Below, in pieces: positions 16,940 through 27,295 of a DNA stretch of 64,000 nucleotides. Made by a program: the position numbers and the translations under genes. The DNA lies in NCBI GenBank assembly GCA_003259005.1, contig QLII01000001.1, positions 3,550,501-3,614,500 of the forward strand, given 5' to 3'. Numbering within the stretch: position 1 is the first letter of the stretch; every line of letters starts with the position of its first letter. The stretch comes from Spirosoma telluris (GTDB lineage: Bacteria > Bacteroidota > Bacteroidia > Cytophagales > Spirosomataceae). The notes beneath the pieces are model-generated. The model saw only the letters and a list, made by a program, of their open reading frames with translations. It ran no database searches and was not told where the DNA came from.

Positions 16940-19507
16940 ATGCCTATTCGTCTACTAACCTTCATCATTTTAGCAATCTGCCTTGCAGCCTTTGTTGTCC
17001 ACCATCAGGAACCATCAGCCGTTATTCGGATTAACCTGCTTGGCTATCGACCTGACAGTCCTAAAATAGCGGTTTGGGCAAGTTTGACTGAGCAGACGGT
17101 AACGCAGTTTCAGCTCATCGACGAACAGACGAATCAGAAAATTCAGTCGCTGTCGGCAGGCAAAGCATTTGGTGCGTATGGGCCTTTTCGGCAAACGTAT
17201 CGGCTCGATTTTTCAACCGTCCGAACACCGGGCCGCTATTACCTCCAAACCGATGATGGGGCCCGGTCGCCCGGTTTCCGCATCGACGAGACGGTTTATA
17301 AGGGCGCGGCTGACTTCTGTTTACGATACATGCGCCAGCAGCGGAGTGGCTTCAATCCTTTCCTGAAAGACTCCTGCCATACTCACGATGGTTACACGCT
17401 CTACGGCCCTATGCCCGACAGTACGCACATCGACGCGTCAGGGGGTGGCATGATGCGTCGGATTACCTGCAATATGTGACTACCTCCGCCAACGCTACCT
17501 ATCACCTGCTGGCGGCTCAGCGCGATTTTCCGTCGGCCTTTAGCGATCAGCATCAGGCAAATGGCTTACCAGGTACCAATGGACAACCCGATGTACTGGA
17601 TGAAGCCAAATGGGGACTGGACTGGTTATTAAAAATGCACCCTAGGGAAGATTGGCTCTTCAATCAACTCGGCGACGACCGCGATCATGCGGGTATGCGT
17701 ATTCCGAAAGAAGATAACTTTTACGGGAAAGGTCTTGAACGACCGGTTTACTTCGCGTCGGGCCAGCCACAGGGCATGTTCAAGTACAAAAGTCGGGCAA
17801 CGGGCGTGGCCTCAACCGCCGGCAAAGTGAGCAGTGCTATGGCGTTAGGCTATCAATTGCTACGAACTCGTCAGCCTGACTACGCTAAACGGCTTTGGCA
17901 AGGGTCTCAATCGGCCTATAGGCTTGGGTTAGACAAACCGGGGAACTGCCAGACGGCTCCCGGTCGGGCACCGTATTTCTATGAAGAAGACAATTATACC
18001 GACGACATGGAGTTAGCTACTGTGGAGCAACTCAATGCAGCCGGAGCGACAGGGAAACAAGCCACGAACTGGCAAACGACAGCGCTGAATTTTGCCCGGC
18101 AGGAACCTGTGACACCCTGGATTCTGAACGACACCGCCCGGCACTATCAGTGGTACCCATTTGTAAATGTCGGTCATGCCGAACTGGCGAAAAAGCTCCC
18201 TGCCAGTCAGCGCAGGACGGTTACTGATTTTTATAAACAGGGTATCGAGATCATCTGGCAACGGGCAAAGCAAAATGCGTTTTACCGTGGGGTGCCCTTT
18301 ACCTGGTGCAGCAATAACCTCACAACCTCCTTTGCGACCCAGTGTTTCTGGTATCGGCAACTCTCACACGATACACAGTATGAGGCTCTCGAACAGGCTA
18401 ATTTCGATTGGCTATTTGGCTGCAATCCGTGGGGAACGAGTTTTGTGTATGGTTTGCCCACCAACGCTGATACACCCGCTGATCCGCATTCGGCATTTAC
18501 GCATCTCAAACAGTATCCTATCGACGGTGGCCTGGTCGATGGTCCTGTACGCGGAAGCATTTACAGCAAACTGATTGGCATAACGCTCTATCAACCCGAT
18601 GAATATGCAGCCTTCCAGAGCAATGTGGCCGTTTACCACGATGATTATGGCGATTATAGCACCAACGAGCCTACGATGGATGGCACGGCTACCCTCATCT
18701 ACTTACTAGCCGCTAAACAAGCCGAAAAGCCGATTTCCTCCCGTAGTACGACGCTCCAAAAAAAGCGGGCAAGCCAGCAAAAAAGCGTAGCCAACTACAA
18801 GCCAGCGACTCAAAATCAACCTATTTCAAAGGGGCTAAAATTAGAGGAGATACGTCGCTCAAACGACTCGCACTCGTGTTTACGGGTGACGAATTTGCCG
18901 ACGGTGGCCTGACAATAGCCCGAACATTGCGAAAGCATGGCGTTCGGGCTTCGTTTTTTCTGACAGGTCGTTTTCTGCGAAATCCGGCATTTACGTCGGT
19001 GGTAAAGCTGTTAGTTCAGGCAGGAAACTACATTGGCCCCCACTCCGACCAGCATTTGCTGTACTGTGACTGGCGCAAGCGGGATAGCCTGCTGATCAGT
19101 CGGGAGGAGTTTGTGAACGACTTACGGGCAAACTATACGGCACTGGCTCGTTTCGGTAACCCCACGAAAGCAGTTCGCCTATTTCTGCCACCTTATGAAT
19201 GGTATAACGATAGCATTGCGGTCTGGACAAAGGCAGAGGGAGTTCAACTAATCAACTATACCCCGGCACGCTAAGCCATGCCGATTATACCACGCCTGAG
19301 GACCGAAATTACCGAACCAGCGCGGTTATTCTGAATTCAATTCATACCTACGAATCGAAGAATCGGGCTGGTTTGAACGGATTTATCCTGCTCATGCACA
19401 TCGGCACCGCGCCCAGCCGCACCGATAAACTTTATGAGCATCTGGATGAGTTCTTAACTGAATTTCGCCAGAAAGGCTATCAGTTTGTACGGGTTGATGA
19501 ATTGTAA
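16940..19507 (+). CDS. GH9 glycoside hydrolase fused to a polysaccharide deacetylase (three frame breaks)
   Basis: A signal/anchor helix opens a protein of about 856 residues. A CelD_N immunoglobulin-like domain (INLLGYRPDSPKIAVW) leads into a GH9 catalytic domain with nucleophile-side SGGWHDASDYLQY and acid-side YGDYSTNEPTMDG. After a basic Gln/Lys-rich linker comes a CE4/NodB deacetylase: ALVFTGDEFADGG, metal histidines in GPHSDQHL and VRLFLPPYEWYN. Frame breaks are at GGGGG 17441-17445, CC 18820-18821 and GG 19265-19266; one base added at each restores continuity through to LMHIGTAPSRTDK and the stop at 19507. GH9-CE4 fusions probably act on partly acetylated beta-glucans or chitin-like glycans; the exact substrate is unknown. 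Confidence 0.87.
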
Positions 19508-19605
19508 CAGCAACTCAAAACTTTACGCATGAAAGAGAGTTGATAGGAAACCAGATTTCCAGTGATTTAACTGACCACTGCTTACTCAACGAACGATATT
19601 TTCTT

Positions 19606-19892
19606 ATGCGTACGCTCCTATTTTTCTTCGCTGCCAGCTTGTCTGGCTCCTTTTGCCTGGCTCAAAACGACTCGACTAAAGTCATCAATCAGGAACCGGT
19701 ACAAAAACAGGTTGCCATTCCGGGTATTGACACACCCATATCAGGTGGAGGACTAACGGCACAGACCCCAACAAACCCTATGCCACCGGTTCAGAACAAC
19801 AAAAAACGAAAAACCCTTCCCCCAGCGACCCACGCGCCTTTGGCGTGTCGGTGCCCGTTGGTAAGGCAAAGAAAGATACGCTGAGAAATTAG
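19606..19892 (+). CDS. Small secreted protein (frame break)
   Basis: Taking the start at MRTLLFFFAASLSGSFCLAQ gives a clear signal peptide and a mature chain of about 75 residues rich in Pro, Thr and Gln (IPGIDTPISGGGL, NPMPPVQNNKKRKTL). As given, the frame ends in an atypical Arg/Cys-rich tail. One extra C in the CCCCC run at 19819-19823 instead reads PSDPRAFGVSVPVGKAKKD and stops at 19892, which looks more natural. I see no known domain. It is followed at once by a palindromic repeat shared by the convergent ATP-grasp gene. Confidence 0.5.
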
Positions 19893-19900
19893 CTTGTAAC

Positions 19901-19963
19901 GTGAACCTCTGGTCCGCATAGTCATAAATTTTTAGCTTTCAGCTATGCGGACCAGAGGTTCAC
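19901..19963. repeat. 21-bp perfect inverted repeat, GTCCGCAT family
   Basis: Arms GTGAACCTCTGGTCCGCATAG and its exact complement are separated by 21 bases. The element lies between two convergent genes and may stop transcription from both. Its arm differs from that at 43869-43936 at several positions, yet both arms change together in each copy. Confidence 0.9.
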
Positions 19964-19970
19964 ATTACCG

Positions 19971-21182
19971 TTAACTCGTTGGTTTATCAGGCAGTGGAGC
20001 GGATGCGTGAAACTCGGCATAAATCCGGTGCATATACTCGTCCAGTAAGGTCAGCACCCGGTCTCGATCCGGGGAATTAACAATTAGCCCAACGTGGTAT
20101 TCGCGGTTGATGCGCCAGAAGATTTCGGGTTCGGTAAACACCGAAAGATCAGGCCATTGCTGACGAGCCAGGGATACAATCAGGCCAGCATATTTCTCGG
20201 TATCAACGGGGGGTACATAATGCTCCTTACGCGCAACGGCTACTTCCAGTTTAGCCCATTCGCGCCAGAGATTCACGCCCGAGGCTGCCTCGACCATTTC
20301 GGCAATGTGGGCGCCACCCACGCGGGAGGCTGTTTCCAGAAAGTACAATTCGCCATCATGGTCGCCCCGGATGTATTCAGAATGGGAAGCACTGTAGCGC
20401 ATCCCGAAAGCCTCTAATACCTGATCATTAATCTGGTGCAGGGCGTCCGTTTCAGGTGTGTCGAGCGGTAACGTTCGGGTACGAAATACACCACCTCCGT
20501 GGGCAACTTCCATGGGTGTTGCCAGGTATTGGCTTACCCGCGTGAAAACCGCTTTCCCATCCACCGACAGTGCGTCTACGTGGTAAACTTTCCCCGGCTT
20601 AAACTCTTCAATCAGGTAATGATGGCGAAGATCGCCCAGCAAATGAATGGCCGACCAGGCTTCCTCTAACGAATGTACTTTCCGAATACCGGTTGTCGAT
20701 GCTTCGGAACGAGGCTTGATGAGCCAGGGTGACTCGGTCGTCTGTAAAAAAGCTGTTACTGTTTCGTCATGAAACAACGAGCTGAAAGCGGGCACCCGAA
20801 TACCAGCCGCAAAAGCCCGTGTTCGCATGGCCAGTTTATCCCGGAAGTAACGAGCTGTCGTTTGTCCCATGCCGTCGATACGGAACGTTTCCCGAATCAG
20901 CGCCCCTTTTTCTACATCGAAGTCATCCAGCGCCACAACCCGGTCAATTTTGCGAGAGCGCATTGCATGAGCCAGCCCTACGATCATCTGCTCCAGATCG
21001 TCGGGAGAATTACTTGGCGAGGGTAAGAAAAAGAATTCGTCGATAGCCTCACGTGGCCAGTTTTCATTGGCAAGCTTCTGATCCGTCAATAGATAAACGG
21101 TGTTGCCCAACTCTTTGCAGGCCTTCATGAAATCTTGCCCCTTGAGGAAGGTGGCTATGCACAAAAAAGACAACTGGCTCAT
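19971..21182 (-). CDS. ATP-grasp family ligase
   Basis: The intact 403-residue protein has an N-terminal Rossmann-like part (FLCIATFLKGQDFMKACKEL, then VVALDDFDVE) and a central ATP-grasp fold. The latter shows the phosphate-loop region WLIKPRSEASTTGIRKV, the acidic HYLIEEFKPGKVYHVDAL, and the metal-binding FLETASRVGGAHIAEMV, where an E...N pair is usual. It should join a carboxylate to an amine using ATP, as biotin-carboxylase-like ligases do, but the substrate cannot be read from sequence. It stands alone and shares a palindromic repeat with its convergent neighbour. Confidence 0.8.
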   Translation of the reverse strand: MSQLSFLCIATFLKGQDFMKACKELGNTVYLLTDQKLANENWPREAIDEFFFLPSPSNSPDDLEQMIVGLAHAMRSRKIDRVVALDDFDVEKGALIRETFRIDGMGQTTARYFRDKLAMRTRAFAAGIRVPAFSSLFHDETVTAFLQTTESPWLIKPRSEASTTGIRKVHSLEEAWSAIHLLGDLRHHYLIEEFKPGKVYHVDALSVDGKAVFTRVSQYLATPMEVAHGGGVFRTRTLPLDTPETDALHQINDQVLEAFGMRYSASHSEYIRGDHDGELYFLETASRVGGAHIAEMVEAASGVNLWREWAKLEVAVARKEHYVPPVDTEKYAGLIVSLARQQWPDLSVFTEPEIFWRINREYHVGLIVNSPDRDRVLTLLDEYMHRIYAEFHASAPLPDKPTS

Positions 21183-21243
21183 ACGACGTACTCTTTATTT
21201 TGACGAAAAAGATACGGCCAAAAGGCCAAACAGCGAATTTTTC

Positions 21244-22718
21244 TCAGCGATTTTCTACAATTAATGCCCGTAAATACGCTATTAATAGCCGAATACCAAA
21301 TCCAGTCGCGTTTTTCTGCAAACCAAATTCCGTATCGGCAAATGCCATACCGGCAATATCAAGATGCGCCCAGGCCGGGTGATTTTCCGAAAACACCTCC
21401 AGAAATTTGGCGGCACTAATGGCTCCAGCGATTGGTTTTCCACTGAAGTTTTTCACATCGGCTACATCCGATTTGATGTCCTCACGATAGGCATCCCAAA
21501 GGGGTAACCGCCATACCCGTTCACCTGTTTGATTGGACGCGTCAATTAGCTGATTGGCCAGTTCATCATTTTGCGTAAACAAACCAGCGGCATGGTAGCC
21601 TAAGGTCCCAATAACACTGCCTGTCAGGGTGGCCAGGTCGATCAGAATGTCGGGTTGAAAGTTTCTGATCATATAGCCAAGTCCATCGGCCAGAATGACA
21701 CGTCCTTCGGCATCGGTATCAATGACTTCGATGGTTTTTCCATTATACGCTGTAACCACGTCGCCAGGTTTGGTCGAACGACCATCGGTTGAGTTCTCGG
21801 TTGATGGAACAATGCCGATTACGTGAATGGGCAACTTCAGTTTGGCCGCTACTTCCACAGTGCCCAACACAGCCGCGGCTCCACCCATATCGCTTTTCAT
21901 GAGGTGCATGTTGGACGACGTTTTGATCGAGACACCGCCCGTATCGAAGGTAACGCCTTTGCCCACCAAACCTACTTTCAGGGTGTTCATTACACCTTTT
22001 GGTTTATATTCCGTTACAATCAGAACCGGTGGCACGTCGCTGCCCTGGCTAACACTGAGCAAGGCGCCCAGCTTCTGCTTTTCCAATTCGGCCTTGTCGA
22101 GTATCGTTACGCTATAGTCATATTGACTACCTGAAGCCACGGCCCAATTGGCCAGCGTTTGCGGAATTTTATAGTTGGCGGGCGCATTCATCAAATCCAG
22201 GATTTGCCGCTGGGTTTGCGCAATCGCTTCGGCACTAGCTAAAGCATCCTCTGCGCTAGTCTCCTGATTTTCATTGATATAGATTACCAACTGACCTGCA
22301 TCAGAGTAAAACAAAGGAGCCGTGGGTTTATCGGTTTGATAGAGTTTCAGATCATAGCCGCCCCACGAACACCCAGCACAACAGCTTCTACGATCTGGGC
22401 GTCAAATGCGGTTAAGTCGATGCCAAGCTGCTCAGACAATTTAGCCTTCTGATCGAAAAAAAGCTTTCGGAAAGCACGTAACCAGTCGATTTCCTGCGGT
22501 TTGGCCCCGATCCCAAGCAGGTACGTTCTGCTACCATCGGGCTTATACAAAGCCAGTACTTCTTTGGCGTCAGCCTTAAAATCGCGCTGTAGAATCGATG
22601 CTGGCAGAGCCAACTTTTGGGCGATACCGGTCAATTGATTGGCCAGTTCGTCCGTTTGCTCAATCGGAATAATCAGGTCGCCAGCGCCGGGCGATTGGGT
22701 ACAAAGGGTAATCGTCAT
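21244..22718 (-). CDS. Leucyl aminopeptidase, M17 family (frame break)
   Basis: This is a cytosolic two-zinc aminopeptidase of about 492 residues that removes N-terminal residues from peptides. The active-site set is intact: GKGVTFDTGGVSIK, the metal-binding MKSDMGGAAAV, and IDTDAEGRVILADGLGY with its bicarbonate-binding arginine. The start is at MTITLCTQ, 14 bases after the esterase stop. A frame break at CCCC 22361-22364 is mended by one base (VLGVRGGYDLKLYQ). It very probably shares a transcript with the upstream esterase. Confidence 0.93.
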
Positions 22719-22732
22719 TGGGTTGTCAATTT

Positions 22733-23808
22733 TTAATAAAATAACCACTCTACCGCCTTCGGAAATTCGCGGCCCCAGTGGGCTTCCTGGTGTATGCCTG
22801 TAGGGTCGATGGAGAGATGCATGTCAATCGGATTTCCGCCGTACTGCTGGCGAGCCAATGCTTCGTTGAATCGCTGAATATTTGGCACCATATAACGAGA
22901 CTCTTTTTCTCCGCCATAGGCGTAGATTTTCATCGGCACAGCAGCCTGAAAGCGAATGGCATCAAAATAGATTTTAGGCGAAATCCAGAGCGAGGGCGAA
23001 AAGACCATCAACCGCCCAAATACCTCTGGATGCAGCAACCCGGCATAAATGCTAATCAGGCCACCCAACGAACTTCCGCCAATACCCGTATTCACCGCAT
23101 CGGGCAAGGTCCGAAACCGCTGATCGACAAGGGGCTTTAAGGTATGCCGAATAAAATCCAGGTAGTACTGCCCTCTGCCCGTACCTGCACGAGTACGCTC
23201 AAACGTAAACTCCCGGATACGCTCATCGTGGGCATGATCAATGGAGATGAGGATGACCTCATGATGATGTCTGGCAGCCAGAAGGGCCATTTTCTGGTCA
23301 ATCTCCCAGCTTCCATAACCAACACCCCACCGAACAGATTCTGACCATCATGCAAATACAAAACGGGGTATCGTTTATCACTCTGCTCATAATCATGCGG
23401 AAGTAGTACATGAACCTGGCGAGTCTGAATGAGCCTGGGCACCTTGAACGTATCGCCAAGTAGTTCGATTTTAGGAAGAAACGCCGGATTAAAGGGCATC
23501 CCAAACCATCGCCAGTGCGGTACATATTCCCGTTTTGAACTTACCGCACGCGATACCGTCCGGTTGGCAACCGACTCTCCCGATGAATCCAGTTCAACAT
23601 GCTCCCAGCCACCACGTGTGTATTTGTACTCCAACGTTTTAGGCAGGGCCATTCCCTTTGGAAACTCATACACAAACTGATTTTGCCCAACAGCCTGCAT
23701 CTGAAACTGAGGCAAATCGGGTAGCCAGTCACAGAAATTACCCGACACAAATACCGGGCGATCGTCACTAAGGGGTGTACTGAGTTCTAATCGTAGCGAT
23801 GAAGACAT
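22733..23808 (-). CDS. Putative esterase (Esterase_D type) with N-terminal Ig-like domain (frame break)
   Basis: Starting at MSSSLRLELSTP, the first 100 residues resemble a CBM48-like fold (RPVFVSGNFCDWLP, LEYKYTRGGWEHVE). The catalytic domain follows as an alpha/beta hydrolase of the PF00756 type: VHVLLPHDYEQSDKRYPVLYL, the nucleophile in GIGGSSLGGL, and a C-terminal histidine in IHQEAHWGREFP. The frame changes at CCCC 23325-23328; adding one base reads NLFGGGVGYGSWEID. No signal peptide is evident, so it is probably cytosolic. Relatives include enterochelin and S-formylglutathione esterases; the substrate is open. Confidence 0.83.
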
Positions 23809-23941
23809 ACGTACTGAATCTGATACCGGGTAGAGTTGGTTCAGATTCAGTACCAAATATTTACATCCTCTTGATTTTCAAGGACTTTTCATTAATCAAT
23901 TCGAGTCCAGTAAAGAGCGATATCCAAAATCAATAGCCCCT

Positions 23942-24370
23942 TTACACAAACTCCCAGTCCTGAGTTAGTTCCTTCACCAGTGTGACCAGTTGTTTATAAC
24001 TAGTAGGTTTCGTGAGGCATTTGTTAGCGCCTAACGCTAAGCTTCGCTTACAATCGGACTTGTCTGACGATGTAGTCAGCATCACAACGGGTAAGTGAGC
24101 AAAGTTAGGGGTGTTGCGAAGCTGGTTGAGTGTCTCAAACCCATCCTGACGATTCATATTAATGTCTAACAAAATCAGCGAGGGTAGTTCATCACAGTCT
24201 GTTAGCTGCGGAAGTAGTTCATCCCCATCGGTCAGCGTATGCACACGAATAGGCTTGTGTGTATCTTTAAAAGCCGAGCGAATAAACAGTTGATCGTCTT
24301 CATCGTCGTCAACGATCCAAACACTAGGGGCTGTCGGTAGCCTAAAGCTGGTTACGGGATGTAAAGTCAT
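23942..24370 (-). CDS. Single-domain response regulator (CheY/Rcp1-like)
   Basis: The 142 residues form one receiver domain: an acidic pocket in WIVDDDEDDQLF, the phosphoacceptor Asp69 in LILLDINMNRQDG, VVMLTTSS and the conserved lysine in CLTKPTS. There is no output domain. Such proteins in Bacteroidota often act in phosphorelays with hybrid kinases or phytochromes. No kinase is adjacent. Confidence 0.92.
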   Translation of the reverse strand: MTLHPVTSFRLPTAPSVWIVDDDEDDQLFIRSAFKDTHKPIRVHTLTDGDELLPQLTDCDELPSLILLDINMNRQDGFETLNQLRNTPNFAHLPVVMLTTSSDKSDCKRSLALGANKCLTKPTSYKQLVTLVKELTQDWEFV

Positions 24371-24793
24371 GACGATTCAGAGAGTATGGGAGTTTAACGG
24401 CGGATAAAGAAAAAACAAGCACCGACTGACTACGGTGTACTACGAAACAATTGTGAGACCCGGTATCCAATAAAATCGTTGGAATTAAGGGACAAGTATC
24501 AATTGAGCGACTATAGCGCCAGAACTATATGTGGAAGAGCAGAAGCTAAATATACTATTTTATCACTTAATTACCCAATAGTTAGCAGCCAATTTACTAT
24601 TTATTTAACGGTATTATAATTCAAAGATTTCATAAATAACTACCTATTTATTTATCGGTCATTCCAATAAGCACGCTTCTTCTCCGGGTAATAGACCAAC
24701 TACCTTACAATATGCCGTATGATTATACGAATATTAATTTAAAATATACTCATTTAAAAATTAATATTTAACTTTTTTCCTTCCCTTTCTTTA
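24371..24793. other. A/T-rich intergenic region
   Basis: About 420 bases separate two divergent transcripts. The right half is strongly A/T-rich, with tracts such as TTTAAAATATACTC. I see no conserved ORF or structured RNA. It probably holds the promoter of the response regulator at its left side and upstream activation sequence for the metal operon at its right. Confidence 0.5.
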
Positions 24794-24821
24794 TAATTAG
24801 TCTAATTACTACTTACTTTTG
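24794..24821 (+). promoter_or_regulatory. Candidate promoter with 7-1-7 operator for the metal operon
   Basis: TAATTAG-T-CTAATTA at 24794-24808 is a perfect 15-bp palindrome with a single central base. A TACTTTTG box at 24814-24821 fits the Bacteroidota -7 consensus TAnnTTTG and lies about 30 bases before the DUF4856 start. The palindrome would sit in the spacer just upstream of that box, the usual place for a repressor. Its 7-1-7 form is like that of Fur-family sites; the identity of the regulator is an inference. Confidence 0.5.
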
Positions 24822-24851
24822 AGCCACATTTGTTCCTATCACATAGTAAAC

Positions 24852-26018
24852 ATGATAAAGTTAAACTTACTCTCTCGATTTGCCCTGATAGCTGTACTAG
24901 TAGCTAGCCTATCAGCCTGCAAGGATGAAGAAAATCCAACCACGGTTCAGCCACAGCTTCGGAAAACAATCGACTACGCAAAGCTGACAGACACGACGAC
25001 CTACGCCAATTTCTTCGTTGATGATGCTGGTGCAAAAACAGTTGATCTGACTACGGGCGCCAATCGTCTATTGATATTCAGGGCGATTAATACCTACAAT
25101 GGCACGGCCGTTGGTTCAGGAGCTACGCTGGATGCGACTGTGCTGAAAAATATGTTTTCGAATACAGGTAACCCATTTTCGGGTACAGCCAATACGGCCT
25201 TGAACACCTCAGGCGTACAATTACGTAATGTAACGGCCTCCTCTTTTTCCACCACCGACGCCGAAAAAGAACGGACAACCATTGAGGCTGGTTTTCCTAA
25301 AATTGCTACCGCCAGCAAATCAGTAACGGCTACGGCTTCAGAAGGAAAAGCAGGCAAATTAGGCACATACCTGGTTGACGAACAAGGCATTGAATGGGCG
25401 CAAATTATTCAGAAGGGATTAATTGGTGCTTTCCAGGTCGATTATATTGGCAATGTTCTTCTGAGTGACAAGAATCTTTCGCTTGATAACACGACCCTGG
25501 TTGCCGGGAAGAAATACACGGCATTGGAGCAAAACTGGGATGAGATTTATGGTATCCTCACCGCAAATCCAGTCTATGGCAGTAAAGCGACCGCTACGTC
25601 ATCTGGCGAAAGCTTTATTGGTTCTTATCTGTGGGAGTACAACCAGGAAGATTTCCCAAAGATCCATAAAGCCCTGTTAACAGGCCGGGCAGCGATTGCT
25701 AACAATGATACAAAAGTCCTGAAAGAACAGGCAGCCTTTATTCATAAGGCAATGGAAAAAGCTATTTCGGGTGCTGCGCTGGGTTACCTTGCAAAATGGA
25801 AATCGGGCACAACAGATGCTGCTCGGGCACACGCCATGGGCGAAGGGCTGGGTTTTATCTATAGTCTGCGTTACGCAACGCTGGCCAAAGCCGATGCTGC
25901 TTTTTCAGATGCAATTCTCACGAATTTGATTGGGGCATCCAATGGTTTCTGGGGCCTGACAAATGCTAAAATCGACGCTGCTTCTACAGCCATCAAAACG
26001 AAGTTTGCTAGTCAATAG
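24852..26018 (+). CDS. DUF4856 domain lipoprotein
   Basis: The start is taken at MIKLNLLSRFALIAVLVAS, with the lipobox LSAC and Lys-Asp after it. The mature chain of about 365 residues matches DUF4856 throughout: TIDYAKLTDTTTYANFF, the WAQIIQKGLIGAFQVDYI helix, a WDEIYGIL motif, FIGSYLWEYNQED and a final EGLGFIYSLRYA. The family is found with imelysins, as here, and is thought to bind or sense metal at the outer membrane. It is the first gene of a four-gene set (DUF4856, imelysin, HTTM, TonB receptor) behind a palindromic operator. Confidence 0.88.
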   Translation: MIKLNLLSRFALIAVLVASLSACKDEENPTTVQPQLRKTIDYAKLTDTTTYANFFVDDAGAKTVDLTTGANRLLIFRAINTYNGTAVGSGATLDATVLKNMFSNTGNPFSGTANTALNTSGVQLRNVTASSFSTTDAEKERTTIEAGFPKIATASKSVTATASEGKAGKLGTYLVDEQGIEWAQIIQKGLIGAFQVDYIGNVLLSDKNLSLDNTTLVAGKKYTALEQNWDEIYGILTANPVYGSKATATSSGESFIGSYLWEYNQEDFPKIHKALLTGRAAIANNDTKVLKEQAAFIHKAMEKAISGAALGYLAKWKSGTTDAARAHAMGEGLGFIYSLRYATLAKADAAFSDAILTNLIGASNGFWGLTNAKIDAASTAIKTKFASQ

Positions 26019-26030
26019 GCAAGGTTAAAT

Positions 26031-26082
26031 GCTATCGTTTGAGGTTATATAAGCCGTTGAAACCGATAGAATCCAAAGAATC
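26031..26082. repeat. Dispersed GATTC-rich repeat, copy 2
   Basis: A short left part GCTATCG is followed after 25 bases by CGATAGAATCCAAAGAATC, which is close to the reverse complement of part of the copy at 4643-4716. It lies between the DUF4856 and imelysin genes, inside the presumed operon. Confidence 0.65.
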
Positions 26083-26097
26083 TTCTTTCAACTAATT

Positions 26098-26130
26098 CAG
26101 AGTGGTATTTCACGTACCACTCTGTCCCTT
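26098..26130 (+). terminator. Intercistronic hairpin, possible partial terminator
   Basis: CAGAGTGGTA and TACCACTCTG form a perfect 10-bp stem with a seven-base loop, followed by TCCCTTTTT. It stands ten bases before the imelysin start codon. It could lower read-through or protect the 3' end of the DUF4856 message, giving unequal expression within the operon. Confidence 0.6.
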
Positions 26131-26139
26131 TTTACAATC

Positions 26140-27291
26140 ATGAACCAATTCAGGTGGAAACAGATCGGGTTTGCATGCGCATTTATGGCGGCATTATGGG
26201 CGTGCGGAGGCAGTGGCACCGATACGCCAACTCCCACCCCAACCGATCAGGCCAGCAGCGACCGGAAGGCCATGCTGACCAACATTGCAGACAATATTAT
26301 TGTGCCCAGCTACGCCAATTTCAAAACGAAGTTCGATGCGATGGTTGTCAAATCGGATGCGTTTGCAGCTAAACCCGACAAAACTACACTAACTGATTTT
26401 CGGCAGGCGTGGGTCGATGCGTACACTGAATGGCAAAAAGTTGAACTGTTTGATGTGGGTCCGGCGGAACAGTACACCCTGCGCAATTTCTTCAATATCT
26501 ACCCGACAAGCGTTACTGGCATTGAAGACTACATTGCAACTGGTTCGGGTACGTTTGATGTACCGGCCTCGTATCCCAAACAAGGTTTTCCTGCTTTAGA
26601 TTACCTCATCAATGGCCTCGATACCACCGACGATGCGATCGTAGCACGCTACACAACGGCGGCTGATGCCGCCAAGCGAATTGCGTATCTGAAACGACTA
26701 ACGACTCAAATGAATTCGCAATTCACAACCGTTTATACCGCCTGGACAACAGGGGGTTATCGGGATACCTTCATCAACTGTACGGCCCTGAATGCGGGTT
26801 GCTCAACCGGGAAACTGGTCAATGGGTTTGTCCTGAACTACGAGCGATACATCCGCTCAGGCAAATTCGGGATTCCGTCTGGTGCTATGACAAACGGTAC
26901 GGTGGCTCCAGATAAGGTAGAAGCTTATTATAAAAAGGATTTGTCACTAACCCTGGCAAAGACAGCTCATCAGGCTTCTATCGACTTTTTCAACGGCAAA
27001 AACGTAAAGACTGGTCAGGAAGGGCCAAGCCTGAAAACCTATCTGAATGGGATTGGGGCGAAAGACAGTCAAACCGGAAAATCACTGGTCGATATTATCA
27101 ATGCTCAGTTTGAATCGTCAAATCAAAAACTCGCTGTACTCAAAGCAAACCTGGCCGATGAGATTAAGAGCAATAATGCGGCTATGGTTGCGGTCTATAC
27201 CGAAATGCAAAAGGTGGTTCGGATGCTGAAAGTTGATATGACATCCGCAATGAGCATTACTATCACCTACACGGATAACGACGGGGACTAG
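26140..27291 (+). CDS. Imelysin family lipoprotein
   Basis: A lipoprotein signal (IGFACAFMAALWAC) and a Thr/Pro linker lead to an imelysin domain (PF09375) of about 330 residues. Recognisable parts are NIIVPSYANFKTKFDAM, the Trp-rich TDFRQAWVDAYTEWQKVE, NFFNIYPTS, KLVNGFVLNYERYIRSGK and a long C-terminal helix. Classical imelysins (IrpA, ICMP, EfeO-like M75) have a GxHxxE metal motif. Here the matching segment reads KQGFPALDYLING, with no His-x-x-Glu. It therefore belongs to the Bacteroidota subgroup with altered ligands and may bind iron differently or not at all. Confidence 0.9.
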   Translation: MNQFRWKQIGFACAFMAALWACGGSGTDTPTPTPTDQASSDRKAMLTNIADNIIVPSYANFKTKFDAMVVKSDAFAAKPDKTTLTDFRQAWVDAYTEWQKVELFDVGPAEQYTLRNFFNIYPTSVTGIEDYIATGSGTFDVPASYPKQGFPALDYLINGLDTTDDAIVARYTTAADAAKRIAYLKRLTTQMNSQFTTVYTAWTTGGYRDTFINCTALNAGCSTGKLVNGFVLNYERYIRSGKFGIPSGAMTNGTVAPDKVEAYYKKDLSLTLAKTAHQASIDFFNGKNVKTGQEGPSLKTYLNGIGAKDSQTGKSLVDIINAQFESSNQKLAVLKANLADEIKSNNAAMVAVYTEMQKVVRMLKVDMTSAMSITITYTDNDGD

Positions 27292-27295
27292 ATAA

